Below, piece after piece: positions 48,059-57,405 of a stretch of DNA of 64,000 nt; position 1 is the stretch's first letter, and every line of letters begins with the position of its first letter. Under the pieces are notes generated by a model. That model was not told the DNA's origin. It searched no databases and worked only from the letters and a program-made list of their open reading frames with translations. The position numbers and the translations under genes are program-made. Source of the stretch: Pycnococcus provasolii (taxonomy: Eukaryota; Chlorophyta; Pseudoscourfieldiophyceae; Pseudoscourfieldiales; Pycnococcaceae); the NCBI GenBank assembly GCA_938743325.2, contig OW568883.1:248001-312000 (forward strand). Direction: 5' to 3'.

Positions 48059-51000
48059 ATGGCGCCGCCAGGGTTAGGTCACCCGCGTTCAGCTTCAGGA
48101 GCTTCAGCTTCAGGAGGAGGAGGAAACGATTCTTCTTCTCCAGGGGCTTCAGAGAGTGGTCCTGCCTCTCAGAGTGCTCTTGCTTCACCCTCTCCGGCTT
48201 CAGAGGGTCCGGGGGGTCCGCCTGCTGGAGGCTTGAAGGTGTTAGAGGGGGAAGTCGTGAAGATCGACGCGAAAGACGCGTACGGATTCATATCGTGCGC
48301 AAGTCGAGGACGCGAGCAGATCTTCTTTCACGTCACGCAAATACAGGTCGCACCACCAGCGACAACGGGGAAGACCTCTGCACGCAAGGACGACGACGGC
48401 AGTAAAGCAGACACCTCCACAGCAGGAGACAGACCGGAGTCTGCGGCGACGACGTGCACGCGCGTCAGCGACGTGCTGAGCATCGGAGACAGGGTGAAAT
48501 TCACCGTCGCTGAAGGAAAAGGGAGACGTGACTCGCGTCCCATGGCGGCGAACGTCTCCAGACTGCCGCCGAAGCCACCGCCGGCGGAGGAGAACGTTGG
48601 CGCAGAAGTGTTCGCGGGTGTCGTCGAACGGTCGCTCATGGGCGCGGCGCGAGACGGAAGTGGCGGCGTATCTGGAGGGTACGGGGGGCGCATACGATTC
48701 GAGGAGCACGGGGAGAGAAGGCTAATTTCCTTCACAGGCGCCGACCTTGCGCCGGAGCAAACGAGAGCACCTCGTGTCGGCGAACGCGTTACATTTCGAT
48801 TCGCCGGCACTTCCGGAAGCGCTGATCGAAGGCCCGCGCACGTGGCGGTGGCAGCTTCCGAGGCTGCGACATCCGCGTCTGCGGAAGATGCCAAGTCTGC
48901 TGGCCAATCGGCGAACGCTGCAACGCCTGCGCCGTCGACGCCAACGCCAACGCCAACGCCAACGCCAACGGAGACAGGAATCATCGCACAGTGCATCGAT
49001 CCAAAGCAGTACGGGTGGATCCGATGCGCAGACCGCAAGGAGGAGCGGCTATTCTTCCATTTCAGCCAACTCATGGCGGAGTCATCGTCCACGACTGGCA
49101 CCGCAGCTAACGATGCACGCGGTGGATCGGCTCGACCTCTGCCAAATCCTCACGACGAGGTGGAATTCACCATCTTCACGGACCCTCGCACAGGAAAGCT
49201 CAGCGCTAGGAATATCAAGGTGCTCCCCAAGGGAACTGTGGTGTTTGAGGTACCGCTTCGCACGGAGGAGGAGGAGGAGAAAAGGGGCACCGATGGTGCT
49301 TCTTCGGAGACAGCAGGTGCGAGCAAGCCAACGCGCATGACGGGAAAGGTGCTCAATCCTGCGGCGGAAAGAAGCTCTCGGCGCGTGGATGATGGGTGGA
49401 TTTACTACGAGGGATCGCTTCACCTCGTGCGCAAGGTGCCCTCGGATCCACGTGCACCGCCGCTGCCGACGGAAAGTTCTGATGTTGACGCCGGCGGTAG
49501 CGAAGGGGCGGGGGTGGGAGCGGAGGAGGCGAGTGTGCCCGCGTCCTCCTCTTCCGCCATCACGGCGCAGGCGACAGAGACGGCCACGCGCACGAGTGGA
49601 CTTCCCATCTCATTTGGTCTCTACGAGCTGCGCAGTTTAGCAGGTGCACCACCGCGTCGCAATGACGTCGTCTCCTTCGTCGTATACCAGAACAAGCGCA
49701 CGGGGCGCCTGCGCGCATCCGACGTCGCGATCGAGGAGCGAGCGAAGCAGGAGGAGGTTTCGGGTACCACCAAGGCGGGAAAGAAGAACGCAGGCGAAGG
49801 TGGCTTGAACGCCGGCGCGGACATGAGCTTGGATTCTGAACCACGCGAGTCTGCGGAGGAAGCGAAGCGCCTAGGGCGTGAACTCGGGCAGGTGGCGAGC
49901 CTGAAGCAGCAGTTCGGCTTCCTGCGGTGCCGCAGCCGAATGTCGGATACATTCTTCCACTTCTCGGAAGTTACCAGCTCGCTGGTTCCTAAGCTACGCG
50001 AGGGCACCGACATCAGCTTCGTGCTAGTGGAGGACAAGGCTCGAGAGAATCGCGTCATCGCCAAGCAGGTGCGGCTTGCGGAAAAGGGCAGCGGCGCTCT
50101 TGCCAGTCTATCTGACGAGGTGCTGACGGGTGAGTGCATCGAGCGTCTCGTTACAACCCGGCGTGGTGCCGTTGGACGCATCCGTCTGGGTCTCAATGCC
50201 CCTCCAGAGCCGGCTCGCAAGCGTAAGCAACGCGTGAAGAATGGTCCATCGAAGGATGGCGACGACGGCGAGAATTCCGGCTCAGGTGGAGAGGGAGGAT
50301 CCGCACATACCTCGAAGGAGGTGAATGCCGCCTCCGATGGTGCTGCTGCGGACACCGGGTCTAGCACCGAAGCCGACGAGAAGCCGCCAAAGTCAGATGA
50401 CGCGGCGATCGATGGCAAGGGCGAGAAGGATGCTGGTGGCGAGGTTGCTGGTGGCGAGGATGCTGGCGCCATCGGGGTCGAAGGTGACGGCGAAGGCGGC
50501 AGTGCGTCCGAGCCTAGCCCAAGCGTGGTGGAGTACACATACGGCTCTCACGAACTTGCTGAGCAACATGCGAATCCACGCGAGCACGACGTCGTGACAT
50601 TCCGCCTGCTCACCGACCATCGTTCGGGCAGCACGCGCGCCGCATCGGTGGCACCTTTGCGCGTGGAAGGGCGCATCGCGGGATCTGTGCGAGGATCGAA
50701 GGGCATTGTGGAGGTGGAGACATCCCCCGGCGACACTCTCTACCCCGAGGCTGACCAGCAAGGCGCGGAGTCCGATAAGTGGCGCAAGAGTGACGACGAC
50801 GCACCGAAGGCGTCGGAAGCCGACGGCAAGGCTTCGTCCGCGGTGACTGAGGCGGCAGCGCCCGCACCATTGACTGACAGCGGCACCGCGCCGCCCGTCG
50901 CTCGGAAAAAGTGGGTGCGGCTGAACTTTCACATCAGCGAGGTGCTTGGCTCGACGCAGCTGCGTGCGCAGGACGAGGTGTACTTCATTCCCGTGCGCAA

Positions 51001-51472
51001 TCCCAAATCCGGCTTGCGCCCGAGCGAGGCACCGTTCATGGCTCGACGTGTGCAGCTAAAAAACCCGCGTGATCCTCGCGAGGAGGCTCTAGAACGCGAG
51101 AGAATGTTTGCCGAGGATAATGGCGGTGGTGGCTCCGCGGACGAGGCTGGCGGCGGCCCTGCTCGCACCAAGCCAAAGTTTGGTGGTCAGCTTACCTTCC
51201 GCCAGGCGAAGAAGCCGGACGGGACGCGTGGCTTTGCACTTGGTCGCGGTCGCCCTCTCGCATCGCCACCTCCCGGCCTTGCTTTGTCGACTTCTGCCAC
51301 AAGCCTTGGTTCCGACGGCTCTGGTGCTATGGATAGCCCTCGGTTGAAGACGGTTGGTTCCGCGAGTCTCTTGAATGCGACTGCTCCGTCCTTTTCGCCT
51401 ATCCCGAGGAAGCTGAGCTCAGGCTCGCTTGAGCCGAACGCGCCAGAATTCTCTCCCAAGGGTGCTTCATAG
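48059..51472 (+). CDS. CSDE1/UNR-like RNA-binding protein with multiple cold-shock domains and PAM2-like tail
   Basis: The 1137-residue protein has at least four cold-shock domains recognised by the RNA-binding FFHVTQ / FFHFSQ / FFHFSE / NFHISE motifs, each with a preceding GxVxxxxxxYGFI/W-like strand (DAYGFISCASRGREQIFFH, QYGWIRCADRKEERLFFH, QFGFLRCRSRMSDTFFHF). Further degenerate cold-shock-like segments lie between them (GGYGGRIRFEE, RRVDDGWIYY). This is the pattern of CSDE1/UNR, a cytoplasmic translation and mRNA-stability regulator. KKPDGTRGFALGRGR is a SUZ-C-like motif. The C-terminus has LNATAPSFSP (1105-1114) and LEPNAPEFSPKG (1124-1135), both fitting the PAM2 consensus that binds the MLLE domain of poly(A)-binding protein. 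(PT)n linker at about 280-290. ATG 48059 has a strong context; the longer frame starts on TTG. Confidence 0.85.
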   Translation: MAPPGLGHPRSASGASASGGGGNDSSSPGASESGPASQSALASPSPASEGPGGPPAGGLKVLEGEVVKIDAKDAYGFISCASRGREQIFFHVTQIQVAPPATTGKTSARKDDDGSKADTSTAGDRPESAATTCTRVSDVLSIGDRVKFTVAEGKGRRDSRPMAANVSRLPPKPPPAEENVGAEVFAGVVERSLMGAARDGSGGVSGGYGGRIRFEEHGERRLISFTGADLAPEQTRAPRVGERVTFRFAGTSGSADRRPAHVAVAASEAATSASAEDAKSAGQSANAATPAPSTPTPTPTPTPTETGIIAQCIDPKQYGWIRCADRKEERLFFHFSQLMAESSSTTGTAANDARGGSARPLPNPHDEVEFTIFTDPRTGKLSARNIKVLPKGTVVFEVPLRTEEEEEKRGTDGASSETAGASKPTRMTGKVLNPAAERSSRRVDDGWIYYEGSLHLVRKVPSDPRAPPLPTESSDVDAGGSEGAGVGAEEASVPASSSSAITAQATETATRTSGLPISFGLYELRSLAGAPPRRNDVVSFVVYQNKRTGRLRASDVAIEERAKQEEVSGTTKAGKKNAGEGGLNAGADMSLDSEPRESAEEAKRLGRELGQVASLKQQFGFLRCRSRMSDTFFHFSEVTSSLVPKLREGTDISFVLVEDKARENRVIAKQVRLAEKGSGALASLSDEVLTGECIERLVTTRRGAVGRIRLGLNAPPEPARKRKQRVKNGPSKDGDDGENSGSGGEGGSAHTSKEVNAASDGAAADTGSSTEADEKPPKSDDAAIDGKGEKDAGGEVAGGEDAGAIGVEGDGEGGSASEPSPSVVEYTYGSHELAEQHANPREHDVVTFRLLTDHRSGSTRAASVAPLRVEGRIAGSVRGSKGIVEVETSPGDTLYPEADQQGAESDKWRKSDDDAPKASEADGKASSAVTEAAAPAPLTDSGTAPPVARKKWVRLNFHISEVLGSTQLRAQDEVYFIPVRNPKSGLRPSEAPFMARRVQLKNPRDPREEALERERMFAEDNGGGGSADEAGGGPARTKPKFGGQLTFRQAKKPDGTRGFALGRGRPLASPPPGLALSTSATSLGSDGSGAMDSPRLKTVGSASLLNATAPSFSPIPRKLSSGSLEPNAPEFSPKGAS

Positions 51473-51707
51473 AATTATATAGACTAGATATGAGGGTGTG
51501 TGGCATTTGCTCACGTTACACGTAGAAATAGCGTCTTAGGCTTTTTGGTCTGTCAACAAGCCGCGTGTGAATTGTGCGTTCGTTTCGTACCTGAAAAAAA
51601 AAATTCTGTTTTCTTTTAGATGTGCACCATACAACCTTTTTTATATATGTGTGTCTGTCCGTCTGTCTGTTTTTGTTTTTTCCTTTTTCTGTCGCTGTTG
51701 TTGTTGT
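51473..51707. other. Convergent 3' flanks, no gene
   Basis: Short AT-rich spacer with a run of A (51592-51603) and a (TCTG)n-like stretch (TGTCTGTCCGTCTGTCTG). It holds the 3' ends of the CSDE1-like and Spc24-like genes. Confidence 0.5.
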
Positions 51708-52328
51708 TTAGCAAACGACGGCGGTTGCATTTGTGTCGATGAGGTCCCAGAGTCGGTTCGCAAGTTCGACGTCGCTGCACTCCCCCTTTTTGAATGCGAA
51801 CGGCATGACATCCCCCCTTTTTGGGTCGCTGACGTGCCCCGCGACTTCTCCTTCGTGCATGGCAGCCGCCTCCCACGAGATTTTCGAGATGTGTGCATAG
51901 AGTCCGAGTTGGTGTTTCGTGCGCGGGAGTGCGTCGTGGACAGCCGCGTCGACGGTGGACCTTCGACTTCGTATTTCTCGCGCCTGTTCGCTTAGTTGTC
52001 GTCGTTCTTCTTCAATCGAGGCGACCTGTGCGTTCATGGCTTCGAGTTCTGCTTTTTTCTGGGAGACTTCCTCGTTGAGCGCCGCCTGTGTTTCTTCGAG
52101 TACGTTGAGCGGCGGTCCCGCCGCCTCCGCTTCCGCCTCATCTGCGCGGCTGCTAAGTGCCTGCACAGCGATGCGTGCGTTTTCCAGCCGGCTGAGCGCT
52201 TTCGTCTGAATATCTTTCACTAACAAATGAGCGTCTTGAAGTCTACACAAGTCCTCGGTGTCCATGAAGCACTTCTTCAGGTCGTCCATCACCAACGTGG
52301 TCTCCGCTAAGTCCGCATCCAGTGCCAT
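51708..52328 (-). CDS. Kinetochore protein Spc24-like
   Basis: The 206-residue protein has an N-terminal coiled coil (EETQAALNEEVSQKKAELEA, then QVASIEEERRQLSEQAREI) and a small C-terminal globular domain (LPRTKHQLGLYAHISKISWE, GEVAGHVSDPKRGDVMPF, ELANRLWDLID). This matches the Spc24 RWD-type domain that pairs with Spc25 in the Ndc80 complex at kinetochores. The longest frame begins on GTG at 52412; ATG 52328 (MALDADLAETTLV) gives a size typical of Spc24. Convergent with the CSDE1-like gene. Confidence 0.75.
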   Translation of the reverse strand: MALDADLAETTLVMDDLKKCFMDTEDLCRLQDAHLLVKDIQTKALSRLENARIAVQALSSRADEAEAEAAGPPLNVLEETQAALNEEVSQKKAELEAMNAQVASIEEERRQLSEQAREIRSRRSTVDAAVHDALPRTKHQLGLYAHISKISWEAAAMHEGEVAGHVSDPKRGDVMPFAFKKGECSDVELANRLWDLIDTNATAVVC

Positions 52329-52786
52329 GTTATCTTCAATATTCGAATGAACAACGGACAGATTTCTTTTCTGAACTTCTTCAAGCAAGAGAGGGGAGTT
52401 TGAAAAAACCACAACGAATAGTTAAAGAGGGGTTGTTAGTTCTCGTTTATATTTTAGGGGGGGCTTCAGGGGGAGAAAAAGGGGGGTCCCTCTGTGCTAG
52501 AACGGATCCCCATTCCATCACTGGCACAGGGGCGCGGCAAAAATCCAACCCTGTCCGTCCCCGTACGGCGGCGGATCCCCAACTACCCCCTGGATTCCAC
52601 GGGTTATAGCTTGGGGTTGGGGTGGGTTTGTGTGATTTGGGAATAGTCCTGGGAATGTGTATGGCCGCTTAACGTACCCTTGCCGGTCTCAGATCCACCC
52701 GTTACCACTTACAACCCCGTCCGTCCGCTGTGCCTCCCTCCTCCCTCCTCCAGTCCTCCACAGACCACAGTCGCTGCTCACTGTCT
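52329..52786. other. Spacer with no gene recognised
   Basis: 5' flank of the Spc24-like gene and 3' flank of RCC1 paralogue A. GC-rich CCCGTCCGTCC-type stretches occur. No coding region is supported. Confidence 0.45.
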
Positions 52787-54439
52787 TCACGCGCTGCCCA
52801 AGTCCACATATGGCAGGTTGTCGCCCATCTGGTTCGGCATGTCGCCGCGGTTCGTTATGTCGCCGTACCCGAGTGCGCCACTTAACCAATTACTTCCCCA
52901 GCATTTCACCGCGTCGTTGTCGAGGAGTGCGCACGTATGTCTGAGCGTCGGGCCATGTCCAGTTCCGATGGCGACTGCCGTACGTCCCGTGCCGAGGTCA
53001 ACGTACGGCAGGTTGTCGCCCATCTCGTTCGGTCCGTCGCCGCGGTTGTTCGTGTCGCCGTAGCCGAGTGCGCCAGAATGATTCTCTCCCCAGCACTTCA
53101 CCTTGTCGTTGTCAAGGAGTGCGCACGTATGACTGCTTACCGCTGAGATCTGCATGACTGTTCGTCCCGTGCCGAGGTCAACGTACGGCAGGTTGTCGCC
53201 CATCTCGTTCGGTCCGTCACCGCGGTTGTTCGTGTCGCCGTAGCCGAGTTGGCCAGAATAATTATTTCCCCAGCACTTCACCTTGTCGTTGTCGAGGAGT
53301 GCGCACGTATCAGAGCCTCCCGCTGAGATCTGCTTGACTGTTCGCCCCGTGCCGACGTCGACGTACGGCAGGTTGTCGCCCATCTCGTTCGGTCCGTCGC
53401 CGCGGTTGTTCGTGTCGCCGTAGCCGAGTTGGCCAGAATAATTATTTCCCCAGCACTTCACCTTGTCGTTGTCGAGGAGTGCGCACGTATCAGAGCCTCC
53501 CGCTGAGATCTGCTTGACTGTTCGTCCTGTGCCGAGGTCGACGTACGGCAGGTTGTCGCCCATCTCGTTCGGTCCGTCACCGCGGTTGTTCGTGTCGCCG
53601 TAGCCGAGCGCGCCATCCCTATTCCATCCCCAGCACTTCACCTTGTCGTTGTCGAGGATTGCGCACGTGTTAATGCCACCCGCTGAGATCTGCTTGACTG
53701 TGCGTCCTGTGCCGAGGTCGACGTACGGCAGGTTGTCACCCATCTCGTTCGGTCCGTCGCCGCGGTTGTTCGTGTCACCGTAGCCGAGTTGGCCATACGA
53801 ATTCTCTCCCCAGCACTTCACCTTGTCGTTGTCGAGGAGTGCGCACGTACCATAGCCTCCTACTGAGATCTGCTTGACTGTTCGTCCTGTGCCGAGGTCG
53901 ACGTACGGCAGGTTGTCACCCATCTCGTTCGGTCCGTCGCCGCGGTTGTTCGCGTCGCCGTAGCCGAGTTGGCCAGCATAATTATATCCCCAGCACTTCG
54001 CCTTACTATTCGAGAAAACTCGGCAATTGAACGCGTCGCCAACACTAAGCCTGGTCGCCGCTCCTCCCGCACCCTCGCTGCACGTCGGTCCACTCCACCC
54101 TTCGAGGCAGTCGCACTCGAATCCACCTGTCGGAAGTCCAAGCATGGCGTCCGTTCCCGGTTCGTGGCACACTGGCATGTCTGTTATGAGCATGCTATTT
54201 TTGTTCGTGGCGACCGGTTCTCCGTTGACGAATACACCTCCCGTGGCGTGTACGTCCCCAAGAAACGTCAAAGTGTCTGCAGTCGCGTCTCCGGCGTCCA
54301 CCTTAAGTTCCTTGGAAGGCGCGACGGCGGATATGCTGACTGTTCCGTTATCTTGCAGTCGCACGGGGAATTCCGAAGATGAGGAGGCCGAGCGTGCTAC
54401 GAAAATGAACACTGCCATCACAACGAGGGTAGGGAGCAT
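52787..54439 (-). CDS. Secreted RCC1-repeat protein, paralogue A
   Basis: The 550-residue protein has a signal peptide (MLPTLVVMAVFIFVARSAS), an N-terminal region with DNGTVSISAVAPSKELKVDA, an EGF-like Cys cluster (CHEPGTDA...CDCLEGWSGPTCSE) and seven RCC1-type units. Each unit is 60 residues and encoded by 180 bp: GRTVKQISAGGxxTCALLDN and DKVKCWGxNxxGQLGYGDTN plus NRGDGPNEMGDNLPYVDLG. The Cys pair in TCA...KCWG suggests a disulphide in every blade. Blades 4 and 5 are nearly identical in DNA (120 bp identical at 53221-53340 and 53401-53520). RCC1 blades form a beta propeller for protein binding; secreted versions are typical of extracellular recognition. It diverges head to head from paralogue B. 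Confidence 0.88.
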   Translation of the reverse strand: MLPTLVVMAVFIFVARSASSSSEFPVRLQDNGTVSISAVAPSKELKVDAGDATADTLTFLGDVHATGGVFVNGEPVATNKNSMLITDMPVCHEPGTDAMLGLPTGGFECDCLEGWSGPTCSEGAGGAATRLSVGDAFNCRVFSNSKAKCWGYNYAGQLGYGDANNRGDGPNEMGDNLPYVDLGTGRTVKQISVGGYGTCALLDNDKVKCWGENSYGQLGYGDTNNRGDGPNEMGDNLPYVDLGTGRTVKQISAGGINTCAILDNDKVKCWGWNRDGALGYGDTNNRGDGPNEMGDNLPYVDLGTGRTVKQISAGGSDTCALLDNDKVKCWGNNYSGQLGYGDTNNRGDGPNEMGDNLPYVDVGTGRTVKQISAGGSDTCALLDNDKVKCWGNNYSGQLGYGDTNNRGDGPNEMGDNLPYVDLGTGRTVMQISAVSSHTCALLDNDKVKCWGENHSGALGYGDTNNRGDGPNEMGDNLPYVDLGTGRTAVAIGTGHGPTLRHTCALLDNDAVKCWGSNWLSGALGYGDITNRGDMPNQMGDNLPYVDLGSA

Positions 54440-55251
54440 GGCGAAAGAAACACTTGTTGAATAGACTACTGTAAGGTAACTTATGATTATGATGGGAGGC
54501 CGCCGTGTGGAACAAGCTCAGGGCCGAACGCAAGCTAACGGACCGAGGCGTGGCGTGCAGAAGACCCCCCTGACAGCCTGAGGCAAGCCCGGGGACTCCC
54601 TGGCCTGCCCCCGGGTTCCGGGGGATGTCGGGGGGGGAAACAACGGGAGGTTAGGTCGCAAGCACTACTGGCCACGGTCCTGCAAGGTGCCCTCCGACCT
54701 GTAGTCCCGTTATGAGCAATTGAGCACTACTGGCCAGGTCTACTGGCCACGGTCTCTCGGACCTGTAGTCCCGTCTTATGAGCACAACTGGCCACGGTCC
54801 TGCAAGACCTACCAGCTCTCAAGGTTGCCAAATAGGCCCATGTACAACAACTGTCAACTGGTGGCCTTGGTGGGGCCAAGAACAAGCGAGCCCCTTGTCG
54901 TCTTTCCGGACCCCTTGGAGTTGGAGGCCAGCACCAGGCCACCCCCCCGGGGGAGACAGCCAAAGGAAAGGCCGCCAACCGTAGGTAGTAGGGGCCAGGA
55001 GGTGGGTTTGGCCAGGCGTGTGGTTTGTCACCCCAACCTTCCTAAAAGTACCCGTAAGTACCCATCTCGCTAATTCTTGTCCAGTCCAGGCAAGCCAGGC
55101 ACAACGCACCCCCCTTCAGCCCTTGCCAGGTCCCCTTGCCCTTGCAACCTCCGCTTGCTTCCACACGTCCGGCCTGGCCTTGTGGGACCCATCAGTCCAT
55201 CACCATAATCATAATCAACACATACATACTTCCTGCTGTCCTCTTTTCGCC
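54440..55251. other. Spacer between divergent RCC1 paralogues, with tandem repeats
   Basis: Contains the start regions of both genes and a 54-58-bp tandem repeat (see 54661-54815), followed by a GC-rich tract (around 54900-55050). No gene is supported. Confidence 0.5.
54661..54815. repeat. About 2.6 copies of a 54-58-bp direct repeat
   Basis: Units begin AGCACTACTGGCCACGGTCC or AGCACTACTGGCCAGGTCTA and end GACCTGTAGTCCCGTTATG / GTCCCGTCTTATG; starts at 54661, 54723 and 54781. The third copy is partial. Confidence 0.8.
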
Positions 55252-56973
55252 ATGATAGTTCTCAGGCTCCAACGCTCTCTCTTCTTTGTTGATTTGTGTG
55301 CTCTCTGGCTTGCGTCACTAATCATAATCGCATCATCATACTCCGCCTCGGCCTCATCACCTTCGGAGTTCCCTGTGAGAATGCAAGATAACGGAACCGT
55401 CAGCATATCCGCCGTCGCGCCTTCCAAGGAACTTAAGGTGAACGCAGGTGCAGCGACTGCAGATACTTTGACGTTTCTGGGGGATGTACACGCCACGGGG
55501 GGAGTTTTCGTCAACGGAGAACAAGCCGCCACGAACAAAAATAGCATGCTGGTAAGTGACATGCCCGTGTGCCACGAACCAGGAACGGACGCCATGGTTG
55601 GACTTCCAACCGGTGGGTTCGAGTGCGACTGCCTGGAAGGGTGGAGTGGAACGACGTGCAGCGAGGGTGTCGGAGGCATGGCGAACAGGCTTAGTGTTGG
55701 CGATTCGCATAGCTGTGCAGTTCTCTCGAACAATATGGCGAAGTGCTGGGGATTTAATAATGTTGGCCAACTCGGCTACGGCGACATGACCGCCCGCGGT
55801 CATGTCGGTGGCCTTCCGAACGATATGGGCGACAACCTGCCGTATATCGACCTCGGCACAGGACGCACGGTCAAGCAAATCACAGCGAGTTTTGGTGGGT
55901 CTGGCAGTTATACGTGCGCGATCCTCGACAACGACAAGGTGAAGTGCTGGGGAAGTAATGGGGCTGGCGCCCTCGGCTACGGCGACACGACCAACCGCGG
56001 CGACGGACCGAACGAGATGGGCGACAACCTACCGTATGTCGACCTCGGCACAGGACGCACGGTCAAGCAGATCTCAGCGGGAGGCAGTCATACGTGCGCG
56101 ATCCTCGACAACGACAAGGTGAAGTGCTGGGGAAGTAATGGGGCTGGCGCACTCGGCTACGGCGACACAACGAACCGCGGCGACATGCCGGGTACGATGG
56201 GCGACAACCTGCCGTACGTCGACGTCGGCACGGGACGCACGGTCAAGCAGATCTCAGCGGGAGGCAGTGCCACGTGCGCGATCCTCGACAACGACAAGGT
56301 GAAGTGCTGGGGATATAATTGGGCTGGCAACCTCGGATACGGCGACACGACCAACCGCGGCGATGGACCGAACGAGATGGGCGACAACCTGCCGTACGTC
56401 GATGTCGGCACAGGACGCACGGTCAAGCAGATTAAGGTGAATGGCATCACCACCCACGCGATCCTCGACAACGACAAGCTCAAGTGGTGGGGATATAATT
56501 ACGGTGGCAGACTCTGCTGCGGTGACACGAACGACCGCGGCGACGGACCGAACGAGATGGGTGACAACATGGGGTACATCGATCTCGGCACGGGACGCAC
56601 GGTCAAGCAGATCTCAGCAGGTGGTACTACTACGTGCGCGATCCTCGACAACGACAAGCTGAAGTGCTGGGGATATAATCATGTTGGCCAACTCGGCTAC
56701 GGCGACACGACCAACCGTGGCGGAGGAGCGAGCGTGATGGGCGACAACCTGCCGTACGTCGATTTCGGCACGGGACGCACTGTTCTCGCTGTGGCGAGAG
56801 GAACTGGTCCAACGGGGGAATTGCGCGCGTGCGTGCTCCTCGACAACAACAAGGTGAAGTGCTGGGGAGTGAATTTCGATGGCGCACTCGGCTACGGCGA
56901 CGCAACGAACCGCGGCGACATGCCGAACGATATGGGCGACAACCTGCCATACGTGGACTTGGGCAGCGTGTGA
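55252..56973 (+). CDS. Secreted RCC1-repeat protein, paralogue B
   Basis: The 573-residue protein has a signal peptide (LCALWLASLIIIASSYSAS), the same N-terminal module as paralogue A (FPVRMQDNGTVSISAVAPSK; CDCLEGWSGTTCSE) and seven RCC1-type units of about 60 residues. Blade 5 is degenerate: the usual TCA...KCWG is THA...KWWG, so both Cys of the pair are lost together, and GYG becomes CCG. The other six blades keep both Cys. ATG 55252 is preferred; the longest frame begins upstream at 55018 with an unconvincing leader. It is oriented opposite to paralogue A. Confidence 0.88.
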   Translation: MIVLRLQRSLFFVDLCALWLASLIIIASSYSASASSPSEFPVRMQDNGTVSISAVAPSKELKVNAGAATADTLTFLGDVHATGGVFVNGEQAATNKNSMLVSDMPVCHEPGTDAMVGLPTGGFECDCLEGWSGTTCSEGVGGMANRLSVGDSHSCAVLSNNMAKCWGFNNVGQLGYGDMTARGHVGGLPNDMGDNLPYIDLGTGRTVKQITASFGGSGSYTCAILDNDKVKCWGSNGAGALGYGDTTNRGDGPNEMGDNLPYVDLGTGRTVKQISAGGSHTCAILDNDKVKCWGSNGAGALGYGDTTNRGDMPGTMGDNLPYVDVGTGRTVKQISAGGSATCAILDNDKVKCWGYNWAGNLGYGDTTNRGDGPNEMGDNLPYVDVGTGRTVKQIKVNGITTHAILDNDKLKWWGYNYGGRLCCGDTNDRGDGPNEMGDNMGYIDLGTGRTVKQISAGGTTTCAILDNDKLKCWGYNHVGQLGYGDTTNRGGGASVMGDNLPYVDFGTGRTVLAVARGTGPTGELRACVLLDNNKVKCWGVNFDGALGYGDATNRGDMPNDMGDNLPYVDLGSV

Positions 56974-57405
56974 GGCACGACGGTGGGAAGTGAGGAAGTT
57001 AGGCGTGTGGTAAGGACAGCAAAGGTTTAAAAAACCTTTACCGAGGGTGGTAGGTAACACAAGCGTTAGGGAATGGGCTAAGATAAGCGAGTAACACAAA
57101 ACATAAGATTAACCAGCAGGTCCACCCACCATCATAAAGACTACCCGGTACGCCCTAGGACTATCGTACAGTAGGGTGGTACGGGAACTATCGTTCGGCC
57201 TATGATACTTACCCGTACCGTACTTTTTTTAGTTTTTAGTTCTACGGAGGTGTTCTACCGGGAAAAGAATCAGATTCGGTGCCTAGGATGGTAGCAAAAG
57301 TGCAAAAATATGTTACCTGACTGCCCCCTGAGGTTGTCTCCGTTGTGTACTGTATGTGTTGTATGGAAAGGTTTATTGTGTCCTCCGCCGCCGGTTCCTA
57401 AGTAC
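56974..57405. other. Spacer with hairpin and motif copies
   Basis: A hairpin AAAGGTTT-AAA-AAACCTTT at 57021-57039 lies 48 bp after the stop of paralogue B. ACTATCGTA copies lie at 57159-57174 and 57187-57195. No gene is supported. Confidence 0.5.

Noticed and set aside
52787-56973. 180-bp repeats as a CRISPR-like array
   Set aside because: They are in-frame coding repeats of RCC1 blades and have no spacers.
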